From an uncultured Clostridia bacterium (GTDB lineage: Bacteria > Bacillota > Clostridia > Oscillospirales > Ruminococcaceae), in contig CANQXS010000004.1 of the NCBI GenBank assembly GCA_947627875.1, forward strand, positions 1 through 64,000: a DNA stretch of 64,000 nucleotides, written 5' to 3'. The notes under the pieces are model-generated. The model ran no database searches and was not told the origin of the DNA. It was given only the letters and a program-made list of their open reading frames with translations. Both the position numbers and the translations under genes were made by a program. Each line of letters begins with the position of its first letter. Position 1 is the first letter of the stretch. This document shows positions 1 to 9,135 of this stretch, one piece after another.

Positions 1-510
1 ATATCTCATCAGGCAGGTACTTGTGGCTTACATATCCACGTCAATCGCGATTCATTCGGAGACACAAACGAAGATCAGGAAGCAAGCATAGGCCGCTTGC
101 TTTTCTTCTTTGAAAAGCACTGGGACGAGCTGCTCAAGTTCAGCCGTAGAACTCAACGCCAGTTAGACAGTTGGGCAGCTCGCTATGGATATAAGGATAA
201 TCCTCGGGCGATGCTGGAGCACGCCAAGAAAGGTTCAAACAGGGGGCGCTATGCCTGCATAAACCTGCTCAACTACAATACGGTCGAGTTCCGCATATTC
301 AGAGGAACGCTCAAGCTGAATACCCTACTCGCAACCTTGCAGTTAGTCAACAAAATCTGCGACCTCGCGACCTGTCTTTCCGATGACGAGATTCAGAACG
401 TCTCTTGGACGACTTTTGCCAAGTCATGCACATCTCCCGAACTCGTCCAGTACCTAAAAGAGCGGCAAATCTATGTCAATGAACCCGTCGCTATTGAAGA
501 GGAGGTATGA
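1..510 (+). CDS. Putative amidoligase (COOH.NH2 ligase-type, Amidoligase_2-like), 5' truncated by window edge
   Basis: Frame open from base 1 (ISHQAGTCGLHIHVNRDSFGD...); CGLHIHVNR and NTVEFRIFRGTL motifs resemble the GS-fold amidoligase family; directly followed by a class II GATase. Confidence 0.75.
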   Translation: MSHQAGTCGLHIHVNRDSFGDTNEDQEASIGRLLFFFEKHWDELLKFSRRTQRQLDSWAARYGYKDNPRAMLEHAKKGSNRGRYACINLLNYNTVEFRIFRGTLKLNTLLATLQLVNKICDLATCLSDDEIQNVSWTTFAKSCTSPELVQYLKERQIYVNEPVAIEEEV

Positions 511-512
511 TT

Positions 513-1454
513 ATGTGCTGTTTATTCGGAGTTTTAGATTATAATCGGTCACTCAACAAAAGACAGATGAACCGAGTTATCAATGTACTCTCAACCGCCT
601 GCGAAGTGCGAGGCACTGACGCCACCGGCATCGCTTACAATCACAACGGAAAACTGAAAATCTATAAGCGACCTATCCCTGCTCACTTGATGCGCTTCAA
701 TGTTCCCGATGGGGTCAATGCAGTTATGGGTCATACCCGTATGACCACTCAAGGCTCAGAGAAGCTGAACTTTAACAATCACCCATTCTACGGCAAAGCA
801 GATACACCTTTCGCACTTGCACACAACGGCGTAATTTATAATGATGAGAGGGTCAGGGAGGTTGAACGACTCCCGGGTACTCACATCAAGACCGACAGCT
901 ATGTTGCCGTACAACTCATCGAAAATAAGAAAAAACTTGATTTTGTAAGCCTGAAGTATATGGCTGAGCAGCTCCAAGGGAGTATGACTATAACAGTTAT
1001 GGATTCTGCTGACAACCTTTATATAGTCAAAGGCGACAATCCCTTGTGCCTCTACCATTACCCCGAACGCGGGCTATACATTTACGCCTCTACCGAGGAA
1101 ATTCTCAAAGCCGGCTTGAAAAAGCTGTATACCAACTTCGGAAAGTGCGAAAAAATTGCCATAGAGAGCGGAGAGATTTTGAAGATAGACAGCTCGGGAT
1201 ATAGAACAAGGTCAGAGTTCAACGATTCCGGGCTGTACTATAGCTACTACTTTCCATGCCGCCACGGCTGGGACGATGACTGGTGGACATCGTCGAAAAC
1301 TAACTCGGTCAAAATGGATCCCGCCGAGAAGCAATATTTTGATGCCCTCAAAGGCGTAGCCTGTCATTGCGGGTATATGCCCGAGGACATCGAGGAGCTT
1401 TATGAGGACGGGTACACACTGGACGAAATCGAAGAATTTTTGTTCGCAATTTAG
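513..1454 (+). CDS. Class II (Ntn) glutamine amidotransferase
   Basis: MCCLFGVLDYN start gives an N-terminal Cys after Met removal; RGTDATGIAYN, GHTRMTTQG, NHPF, AHNGVIYN motifs; GGAGG RBS upstream; ORF track starts at 507 but the ATG at 513 fits the catalytic Cys. Confidence 0.85.
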   Translation: MCCLFGVLDYNRSLNKRQMNRVINVLSTACEVRGTDATGIAYNHNGKLKIYKRPIPAHLMRFNVPDGVNAVMGHTRMTTQGSEKLNFNNHPFYGKADTPFALAHNGVIYNDERVREVERLPGTHIKTDSYVAVQLIENKKKLDFVSLKYMAEQLQGSMTITVMDSADNLYIVKGDNPLCLYHYPERGLYIYASTEEILKAGLKKLYTNFGKCEKIAIESGEILKIDSSGYRTRSEFNDSGLYYSYYFPCRHGWDDDWWTSSKTNSVKMDPAEKQYFDALKGVACHCGYMPEDIEELYEDGYTLDEIEEFLFAI

Positions 1455-1568
1455 TCCCGTTTGAGTTTACCCTAACGGGACGCCAAAAAAGCGTTCCGAA
1501 TAAGTCGGTTTTGCCCTTTTGGAACGTCCCAAATTTTTCAGCGACCCTATCGGGAAAGGAGAGGTCAA

Positions 1569-2120
1569 ATGAAAGTAGGCTACATACGAATCAGTTCCGC
1601 TGACCAAAATACCGCCCGTCAAGAGGTTCTGATGAGAGAGCTCGGCGTTGAGCAGGTTTACATCGACAAAATGAGTGGGAAGAACACGGACAGACCTGAG
1701 CTGAAAAAGATGATGTCGTTTGTCCGCAAAGGCGACACCGTCATTGTTGAATCAATAAGCAGGTTTGCGAGGAACACGCGAGACCTCTTGGACTTGGTCG
1801 AGCAGCTCACAAAGAAAAAGGTCGAGTTTGTGTCGAAAAAGGAAGCTATTGATACCACTACTCCCACGGGCAAATTTATGTTGACCATCTTTGGAGCGGT
1901 AACTGAACTCGAAAGGGAATACATACTTCAACGCCAGCGCGAGGGAATAGCCATCGCAAAAGAAAACGGCATCTACAAAGGAAGAAAACCTATAGACTGC
2001 CCGGAGCTTGAAGCTATTGTCGGTCAATGGCGCAGAGGAGAAATAACAGCAGTCGAGGCGATGAAGCGGCTGAACCTGAAGCCGAGAACTTTCTATCGGC
2101 GAGTGAAAAAGCTAAATTAA
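1569..2120 (+). CDS. Serine recombinase (resolvase/invertase family)
   Basis: GYIRISSADQNTARQ N-terminus, ESISRFARNTRDLLDL, FGAVTELEREYILQRQREGIA, C-terminal HTH. Confidence 0.92.
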   Translation: MKVGYIRISSADQNTARQEVLMRELGVEQVYIDKMSGKNTDRPELKKMMSFVRKGDTVIVESISRFARNTRDLLDLVEQLTKKKVEFVSKKEAIDTTTPTGKFMLTIFGAVTELEREYILQRQREGIAIAKENGIYKGRKPIDCPELEAIVGQWRRGEITAVEAMKRLNLKPRTFYRRVKKLN

Positions 2121-2150
2121 CGGCAGGGCAGAGAAATCTGCCCTGCTTTC
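2121..2150. terminator. Bidirectional hairpin terminator between recombinase and relaxase
   Basis: GCAGGGCAGA-gaa-TCTGCCCTGC inverted repeat between convergent genes. Confidence 0.6.
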
Positions 2151-2152
2151 AC

Positions 2153-2614
2153 TCATGTATAGTCATCAATTATTTTTTCAATTTCCTGCAAGAGTTCGGT
2201 CATAAATGAATAGTTTATTTCAAGCTTGCGATTATTGCCTGCTTCCATTGGAACAGGATTGACAGCAAAATGGGCATGTAAATGTTCTTGACAAACATGA
2301 ACGCCACAAAGAAGCTGATATCGAGGGTAAAACAGGTCAGAGATCTTGTGAGAGATTTCAGGCATATCTTCGCCGCCGAGACCGAGAGTATCCGGCAGAC
2401 TCACCATAAGGTGATAGGCTCGTCTGCCGGAATCCTTTCCGAAAAGCTCCTGCATTTCGGTGATGTCTTCATATGCAGTATCCGAGCGGATCCCACGTCC
2501 GAAAACATATCTGCCTGAGTTGCCTACCTTTTCAGGATTGATTATGTAGTTGCAAAGGTTTTGTAAATCTTCGTCGCTGTTGCAAGGATTTGAAACTAAC
2601 TTAGTAATTGCCAT
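2153..2614 (-). CDS. Short MobA-like relaxase domain protein
   Basis: N-terminal MAITKLVSNPCNSDEDLQNLCNYI and His motif CQEHLHAHFAVNPV; overlaps the MobC-like ORF upstream. Confidence 0.7.
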   Translation of the reverse strand: MAITKLVSNPCNSDEDLQNLCNYIINPEKVGNSGRYVFGRGIRSDTAYEDITEMQELFGKDSGRRAYHLMVSLPDTLGLGGEDMPEISHKISDLFYPRYQLLCGVHVCQEHLHAHFAVNPVPMEAGNNRKLEINYSFMTELLQEIEKIIDDYT

Positions 2615-2868
2615 AGGTCATCTGCCTCCTTTATGATTTTCGATGAATAATTATCCTCATAGTCACGCACTATTTGACGAGCATTATCCTTTATAATATT
2701 CAGATGGGTATAAATCCTTTGCTTATCCAAAGTCGATAGTCCGTCATTTGCAAGTGCTGAAAATTTGAGCAGGTCGCTCATTGAGACCCCTTGGGCGTCA
2801 GCCCTTTTCTTGAGTTCAGACAGCTCATAGTCTGAGACCCGTAGAGTGATAATCTTAGATTTTGACAT
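2596..2868 (-). CDS. MobC-like plasmid mobilization relaxosome protein (RHH)
   Basis: RVSDYELSELKKRADAQGVSMSDLLKFSAL ribbon-helix-helix pattern; adjacent to relaxase. Confidence 0.7.
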   Translation of the reverse strand: MSKSKIITLRVSDYELSELKKRADAQGVSMSDLLKFSALANDGLSTLDKQRIYTHLNIIKDNARQIVRDYEDNYSSKIIKEADDLWQLLS

Positions 2869-2959
2869 ATAATAACCTCTTTTCTTAGTAACATTATATT
2901 GAGATAAATGATCTGTAGGGTATATATAGGACAGCTATACAATAAAAGATGTGAAAAGA

Positions 2960-3045
2960 AACGCAGACGACAACATAAATGATAGCCCCTCTGTAGGGGG
3001 ACAATAGGAGCAAGGGTGTGTAAATGTATTACACACCCTTAAAAA
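2960..3045. promoter_or_regulatory. Candidate oriT / relaxase-binding region
   Basis: Upstream of mobC-relaxase: CCCCtctgtaGGGG and perfect GGGTGTGTAA-atgta... TTACACACCC inverted repeats (about 3013-3038). Confidence 0.4.
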
Positions 3046-3071
3046 TATGTTACTTCATAATAAAAATTAAA

Positions 3072-3112
3072 TGCAGAGCAGTCGGGCGGCTGCTCTGCGT
3101 ATTTTTTTACAA
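3072..3112 (+). terminator. Hairpin terminator/attenuator upstream of xis
   Basis: GCAGAGCAG-tcgggcgg-CTGCTCTGC followed by a T-run. Confidence 0.6.
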
Positions 3113-3203
3113 GACTTCTAACCTTTCTGTAATAAAATCGGATTTCAGAGCTTTTTCAGTTGCATATTATCACTCTGAATCCATTAAGAAAGGAAGGTCA
3201 TTT

Positions 3204-3545
3204 ATGAACAAACAAAAAGTAATTGAAATGGATTTATCTGAACTTGGCGACGCGGTTTACTGCATTCCGCTTGTACCGCGTTCAAACGAGCAGGAAACAA
3301 AGCCTCAGCCGACGTTTCCTCCCGAAATTCCCGCAGATGAAGCAGTAATTCAAAAGGGAGTGCCGATTTGGCGGAAAACAACGCTCACGATTTATGAAGC
3401 GGCAGAGTATTCCGGGATAGGGATTTGCAAGCTCCGCGAAATCACCGACGACGATAAGTGTCCGTTCGTGATGTGGATAGGCAGAAAGCGTCTTATCAAG
3501 CGCGAGCAGTTTGAGAAATTCATCAACAGCGCATATTCAATTTAA
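3204..3545 (+). CDS. xis: Excisionase-like DNA-binding protein (Tn916 Xis-type)
   Basis: LTIYEAAEYSGIGICKLREITDDDKCPFVMWIGRKRLIKREQFEKFI; directly upstream of integrase. Confidence 0.82.
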   Translation: MNKQKVIEMDLSELGDAVYCIPLVPRSNEQETKPQPTFPPEIPADEAVIQKGVPIWRKTTLTIYEAAEYSGIGICKLREITDDDKCPFVMWIGRKRLIKREQFEKFINSAYSI

Positions 3546-3558
3546 GGAGAGCGAAAGT

Positions 3559-4803
3559 ATGTCTGACAAAAGAAAGGACAGCAGCGGAAAGGTCCTTAAA
3601 ACAGGAGAATCCGAACGCAAACAGGGCGGATATCAGTACCGCTATACCACCCGCGGAAAAAGACAGTACATATATGCCTCTACTCTTAATGAACTCCGCG
3701 AAAAGGAGATGAATATTCAGCGGGACATATTCGACGGCATGCGTCTTGACGGCAAAAATCTGACGGTAAACCACATCTATGACAACTGGGTGCAAATCAA
3801 AAGAGGTCTCAAGGACAACACATTCCAGAATTATAAGTATCTTTATGAGATGTTTGTAAGACAGGACTTCGGCACTATGCGGCTTGAAACAATACACAAG
3901 TCAGATGTCATAAGATTTTACAATTACCTTGCAGAAAACCGCGGCTTGATGCTTTCAACTATTGAGAGCGTTCACACGGTCTTACATCAGGTATTGGAAC
4001 TTGCAGCAGACGACGGATATATAAGAAAAAATCCCTCGGACAATGTTCTGAAAATTCTAAAGCAGGCACACTGCTTTACCTCGGAAAAGGTTCACTCCCT
4101 CACCGTCGCGGAGCAGAATCTCTTTATAAACTATCTTATGAACAGCCGCGTCTATGGGCATTGGTACCCTATTTTTGCATTTATGCTCGGCACCGGTCTG
4201 AGAGTTGGAGAGGTAACAGGTTTACGATGGGAGGACGTTGACCTTACTAATAACACGGTCAGCGTGAACCATACCCTTGTATACTACAACCACGCCGAAG
4301 GTGGGTGCTATTTCGGGATAAATACCCCTAAAACAAAAGCAGGCTGCCGAACGGTGCCGATGCTCGAAAGTGTAAAGCAGGCGCTTTTCTTGGAAGCAAA
4401 GTATCAACAGATGATGGGCTTGAACTCGCAGGCAGTTGTTGACGGCTATCGGAATTTTATCTTTGTGAACCGCTTCGGCGGAGTTATGCATCAGGGTACA
4501 CTCAACAAAGCACTTGACCGTATTATCCGCGACTGCAATCTTGATATTCTTGGGCAATCCGAAGATACGGAGGGTCTGACGCTGCTCCCGAATTTCAGCT
4601 GTCATTCTCTGAGGCACACCTTTGCTACAAGGTTGTGCGAATCTGGTGCTAATATCAAATTTATTCAGTCGGTGCTGGGTCACGCGGATATAAGCACAAC
4701 TATGGATATCTACGCTGAGGCAACAGAGGAGTTTAAGAAGGAGCAGATGAGCGGGGTGGAGGATTTCGTTCAGGTGGGGCGGACTGAGACGGAAGAGGAA
4801 TGA
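3559..4803 (+). CDS. int: Tyrosine integrase (Tn916 Int-like)
   Basis: AP2-like N-terminus, GTGLRVGEVTGLRWEDVD, CHSLRHTFATRLCESG, LGHADISTTMDIYAEAT. Confidence 0.95.
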   Translation: MSDKRKDSSGKVLKTGESERKQGGYQYRYTTRGKRQYIYASTLNELREKEMNIQRDIFDGMRLDGKNLTVNHIYDNWVQIKRGLKDNTFQNYKYLYEMFVRQDFGTMRLETIHKSDVIRFYNYLAENRGLMLSTIESVHTVLHQVLELAADDGYIRKNPSDNVLKILKQAHCFTSEKVHSLTVAEQNLFINYLMNSRVYGHWYPIFAFMLGTGLRVGEVTGLRWEDVDLTNNTVSVNHTLVYYNHAEGGCYFGINTPKTKAGCRTVPMLESVKQALFLEAKYQQMMGLNSQAVVDGYRNFIFVNRFGGVMHQGTLNKALDRIIRDCNLDILGQSEDTEGLTLLPNFSCHSLRHTFATRLCESGANIKFIQSVLGHADISTTMDIYAEATEEFKKEQMSGVEDFVQVGRTETEEE

Positions 4804-4804
4804 A

Positions 4805-4835
4805 AAAAGCAGGCGATCTAAACGGTCGCCTGCTG
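4805..4835. terminator. Integrase terminator
   Basis: GCAGGCGA-tctaaacgg-TCGCCTGC hairpin right after the stop codon. Confidence 0.65.
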
Positions 4836-4903
4836 CATTTTGGTCTGAGCTGCTGTTGATTTTTTGGGAGAGATATGGTATAATTATTATAGTAATCGTT
4901 TCA

Positions 4904-4933
4904 TACACCGCCCTACACCAATTTTACACCAAT
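4904..4933. repeat. TACACC(AAT) short direct repeats at element end (candidate integrase arm-type sites)
   Basis: TACACC at 4904, 4914 and 4925, i.e. 10-11 bp spacing, ~100 bp after int. Confidence 0.45.
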
Positions 4934-5250
4934 CCGTCGGTTAGCGCATTAGTTTACATCAATAAATAATTATTATTAATCAATTTTGACTATACAAAAT
5001 CGCCTAATATTTACCAACAAATGTATATAATCACCCTATTTTTGAAATCCCCTGTATCAAGGACAACGTGTAATTAAAGCCGGTGTCCTCTAATTTTGCG
5101 TTCTGAATACATTTAATACTCTTATTTTTACGCTTTCCTTTCGGTAAGTACCACATCCAGATGTGCGTACTTGTTTTTTGATAAGTTGGCGATATAATTA
5201 TAGTATGAGATGGGAAAAAGTCAATCCCGCAGAAACTGGAGGTAACAATC

Positions 5251-5779
5251 ATGAGTAAAAAAATAGTTGTAATTACCGGCAGTTCCCGCAAAAACGGAAA
5301 CGGTTTTGCAATGACCGACGCTTTTATCAAGGCAGCGGAAGCAAAGGGGCACACGGTCACCCGATTCGACAGTCGGCTGCCACGCCTGCGAAACCTGCTA
5401 CTCCACCGGAAAAGCCTGTACATTTGACGACGACTTCAACGCAATCGCTCCGGCCATTTTGGAAGCCGACGCTATTGTTTTCACCATGCCCGTTTATTGG
5501 TATTCCATTCCGGCGCAGATCAAAGGTGTCATCGACCGCATTTACTCTCTGGTCGTGGGCGGCAAGGATATTTCCGGCAAGGAATGCGCGCTTATCACCT
5601 GCTGTGAGGAAGATGATCTGTCTGTTATGGACGGCGTCCGCATTCCGATGGAGCGTATGTGTGCTTTGAATAAATGGAAGATGGTGGGCGAAGTCCTTGT
5701 TCCCGGCGTGCTGAATGTCGGTGATGTTGCCAAGACTGACGGTTGTGAAAGGGCGGCTGCTCTGGCTGACGCGATCTGA
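5251..5779 (+). pseudogene. NADPH-dependent FMN reductase/flavodoxin-like, frameshifted
   Basis: MSKKIVVITGSSRKNGNGFAMTDAFIKAAEAKGHTVTRFD continues in another frame as VGCHACETCYSTGKACTFDDDFNAIAPAILEADAIVFTMPVYWYSIPAQIKGVIDR; shift near 5385. Confidence 0.8.
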
Positions 5780-5959
5780 TAGAAACAATAAAATACCTTC
5801 TCCCTCATTCCGAGTTTTCGGATTGGAGAGAGTTCTTATATACACTCGATTTATTACACCGAATTCGGTATAACAACAGCCAAAACAAAAATTGATTGAA
5901 AGTCATTAACTTTTATTCATTGAATATGATATAATGAAATCGTCAAAGGAGATGATGTC

Positions 5960-6573
5960 GTGGAAAAGAAAATGACGAATCGGCAGATTGCCGCGTTGGA
6001 AACCAGGCGCAAGCTTTTGGAAACAGCGAAAAAGCTGATATGTGAAAAAGGCTTGGTCAACACATCAATCGAAGAGATCACAAAAGCCTGCGGCGTTTCA
6101 AACGGCACGTTCTACACCTATTTCAAGCGCAAAGAGGACGTTGTTTTTGAATTGAGCCGAGAGATGTATCAGGAATTTATGAGGAAGCGCAGGCTCATGA
6201 CGGTCCCTTTATGGAACGTCTGGTATTTTACATGGTGAATTTCTCCGGTCACATTGAACGCGACGGGCTGAAGCTCTGCCAGGAATGGGTGCGGAACACC
6301 GTAGACCCCGAGCTTGTGGAGGCGCCGTACAACACGGACAAACTCCGCGCGGATATTGATTCCATGAAAGGTATGATTGAAACGGGAATCAAGCAGGGCG
6401 AACTGACGGACGGTACGCCCGTAGACGCGCTCGCGGTCGCGCTGATAGATGTGATTTACGGCGAAATGTTCTGTTGGGATATGTCGGGCGGCTCATATAG
6501 TTTTGAGGAACGCACAAAAGAATTTTGCAGATTGTTTTTACCGGCCATGATACGACCCTATATCAATAAATAA
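5960..6573 (+). pseudogene. TetR-family regulator, single frameshift
   Basis: ORF1 has the TetR HTH (TSIEEITKACGVSNGTFYTYFKRKEDV); ORF2 (MERLVFYMVNFSGHIERDGLKLCQEWVRN...) is the C-terminal domain; shift near 6180-6190. Confidence 0.78.
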
Positions 6574-6588
6574 CAGGAGGAATTAACT

Positions 6589-7722
6589 ATGATTTATAAA
6601 AACTTTCAAGATTTGAAATTATCCGCTCTGGGCATGGGCGCCATGCGGCTCCCGGTCATAGACGGAGATGATTCCAAAATCGATGAAGCAGCCGTAAAAG
6701 AAATGGTCGCTTATGCGATGGAGTATGGCGTGAATTATTACGACACCGCCTGGGGCTACCATGACGGCAATTCGGAAATCGTGATGGGAAGGGCATTAAA
6801 AGAATATCCGAGAGAGCGTTTCTATCTGGCGACCAAATTCCCAGGGTATGAGCTGTCAAATATGACAAAAGTGGAAGAAATTTTTGAGAAGCAGCTGGAA
6901 AAATGCCGGGTGGAATACTTTGACTTCTATCTGTTCCACAATGTCTGCGAGATGAATGTTGACGCATATCTGGACGAAAAGTACGGGCTTTATGACTACC
7001 TGATGAAGCAGAAAGCAAACGGAAGGATCCGTCATCTCGGATTTTCCGCGCATGGAAGCTATGATGTGATGGAACGCTTCCTGCAAAAATACGGCAGCAG
7101 CATGGAATTCTGCCAAATTCAGCTGAACTATCTTGACTGGAGTTTCCAGGACGCCAAAGCAAAGGTGGAGCTTCTGAAAAAATACAATATCCCCGTTTGG
7201 GTTATGGAGCCGCTGCGGGGCGGCCGTCTGGCAAATCTTACAGACGAGGAAAAGGCAAGACTAAAAGCCATGCGCCCCGATGAAAAAATCCCCGCCTGGG
7301 CGTTCCGCTTCTTACAGTCCATTCCCGAGGTGACCGTCATACTGTCAGGCATGTCCGACATGGAGCAGATGAAAGAAAATATCCGGACTTTCCAAGAGGA
7401 AAAGCCCCTTTCCGAGGAAGAAAAGAAAAATCTTTTGGCTATGGCGGACGAAATGGTGCGAAAGATCGTCCTGCCCTGCACCGCCTGTCATTACTGCGTG
7501 AGCCACTGCCCGCAGGGACTGGATATTCCGACCTTGCTGGCTTTATATAACGAGCACTGCTTCACCAAAGGCGGATTTATCGCGCCGATGGCGCTGTCCT
7601 CGTATCCGAACGACAAGCTGCCGAGCGCCTGTTTAGGCTACAGAAGCTGTGAAGCCGTCAGCCCGCAGCAGATCAAGGTCTCCGAAGCTATGGCTGATTT
7701 TGCGGATAAATTAGGTATGTAA
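6589..7722 (+). CDS. Aldo/keto reductase with C-terminal 4Fe-4S-like Cys motif
   Basis: LGMGAMRLPVIDGD, YYDTAWGYHDGNSE, LATKFPGYE, and CTACHYCVSHCPQGLDIP. Confidence 0.93.
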   Translation: MIYKNFQDLKLSALGMGAMRLPVIDGDDSKIDEAAVKEMVAYAMEYGVNYYDTAWGYHDGNSEIVMGRALKEYPRERFYLATKFPGYELSNMTKVEEIFEKQLEKCRVEYFDFYLFHNVCEMNVDAYLDEKYGLYDYLMKQKANGRIRHLGFSAHGSYDVMERFLQKYGSSMEFCQIQLNYLDWSFQDAKAKVELLKKYNIPVWVMEPLRGGRLANLTDEEKARLKAMRPDEKIPAWAFRFLQSIPEVTVILSGMSDMEQMKENIRTFQEEKPLSEEEKKNLLAMADEMVRKIVLPCTACHYCVSHCPQGLDIPTLLALYNEHCFTKGGFIAPMALSSYPNDKLPSACLGYRSCEAVSPQQIKVSEAMADFADKLGM

Positions 7723-7870
7723 AAAGAGCTTTTATCTTTTAGCCTGTGGTACCGCTATTAAAATAACCGTTTTCGGTTTAACGATAATTTGCGGCGATTT
7801 AGTAAGTTGCTTGTTTGCGGCGCTCGCTTCGCTCGGCTATTTAACTGGGCAAAACTAAAGTTCTTTGAAG

Positions 7871-7889
7871 CCACCGGCAGTGCCGGTGG
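7871..7889. terminator. Hairpin
   Basis: CCACCGGC-agt-GCCGGTGG then TTTTCTTT. Confidence 0.5.
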
Positions 7890-7907
7890 TTTTCTTTGGA
7901 CAGAAAA

Positions 7908-7932
7908 CAGCGAAGGCGTAATGCCTTCGCTG
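7908..7932. terminator. Hairpin at 3' end of RHH gene
   Basis: CAGCGAAGGC-gtaat-GCCTTCGCTG. Confidence 0.6.
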
Positions 7933-7937
7933 AATTT

Positions 7938-8135
7938 CTATTTATTATTTTTTGAATCACCAGCATTATCCAATCGTGACTTTTCTTTTTCTGATGCCTC
8001 AAGACCAAGGCGAATCAACTCTACGGTTGCTTCAGAACGAGTTTGATAGCGGTTTTCAAACCGAAAATCTTCTATCTTCCGGAAAAGCTCTTTATCTACA
8101 GATACTGTATAACGCGGTTTGTCAGTCGCCATCAT
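7938..8135 (-). CDS. Small ribbon-helix-helix protein
   Basis: PRYTVSVDKELFRKIEDFRFENRYQTRSEATVELIRLGLEA RHH pattern. Confidence 0.65.
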   Translation of the reverse strand: MMATDKPRYTVSVDKELFRKIEDFRFENRYQTRSEATVELIRLGLEASEKEKSRLDNAGDSKNNK

Positions 8136-8271
8136 ATCACCTCACATATACTTATTTACATTATACACCGATGGAGCAAAGTTGTAAAGTGTTTTGCAAA
8201 GAAACATCGAAAAATTGCTTTTTCTCTTGACAGTGAACCACTTATTACAGTATATCACGGAGGAACGTATA

Positions 8272-8438
8272 ATGACTGAGGCAAAGCGACTCGCCATTTA
8301 TGTGCCGGAGGATATGAATAAAAAATAGAAAAGCTCAAGGCTGAACACCCTAAAAAAGCTCAAAATGAACTGCTCAAGGAATTGATAGAATTGGGTTTGA
8401 GCTCTTCATCTGACAAGTTTTCAAAGAACAGGAGTTAA
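8272..8438 (+). pseudogene. Small RHH-like protein, frameshifted in an A-run
   Basis: MTEAKRLAIYVPEDMNKK then +1 frame KIEKLKAEHPKKAQNELLKELIELGLSS; break at AATAAAAAATAG. Confidence 0.55.
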
Positions 8439-8442
8439 ATCA

Positions 8443-9135
8443 ATGATTTGCGAAAACTGCAAAAGTGAACTTTCTGAAGGTCAGAATTTCTGTCCCTTCT
8501 GTGGTCATAAGGTTTGCAGCAACACTTCGGAGAGTCTGCCCGTTCCTCTGCAAATCGAAAAATCTTTTGCTATTCAGGGCAGAACTATAAAATTCGATAA
8601 GAATTTATGTAACTATAATCAATTATACTGCGACTTCATGAAAAAGGCAGACACTTTAGTCGCTGATTTCAGAAAAGAGTACAAGAGCATGATCCACACC
8701 TTTGATACTATTATAGATCAAGATTTGGGGATGCTGTTTCTAAATATTCATGTGCCATTGAATACGGAATAGCAATTTTGATGGACTATGGGGTTGATTA
8801 CATTGATTTTGACGGGCTTTTGAATATGATTACTGAAACTTACGGAGATCCCGAGGATTCTGTTGATTATATTTCAAACGGAATCAATGGCATTATTCAG
8901 CACGAAAATGAAGTTTTACGCGATAAAGAAATATCACATTCAAACCGCAGCTATTTTCGGAATCAAAGGCGCTATAGTAGGATCTTTTAAAGCGGGTCTT
9001 CTTAATGCAGGAACAGGCATAGTTCGCGGCATAGGCGATACCATTTCAGATTCTATTACAGATTCCAAATTTAAAAAAGCAGAGAAGCTTTTGCCAACAG
9101 CGAAGAAGTTTTTAATTGCCTATGCAACTTTGTAA
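8443..9135 (+). pseudogene. Zinc-ribbon protein gene broken by at least two frameshifts
   Basis: MICENCKSELSEGQNFCPFCGHKVC zinc ribbon; reading continues as GDAVSKYSCAIEYGIAILMDYGVDYIDFDG... (8778 ORF) and then YHIQTAAIFGIKGAIVGSFKAG... (8863 ORF). Confidence 0.65.

Noticed and set aside
756-1058. Minus-strand 100-aa ORF inside the GATase gene
   Set aside because: Antisense to a clear GATase; no RBS or domain
4222-4908. 228-aa minus-strand ORF over the integrase 3' end
   Set aside because: Overlaps catalytic integrase sequence and the terminator; no domain
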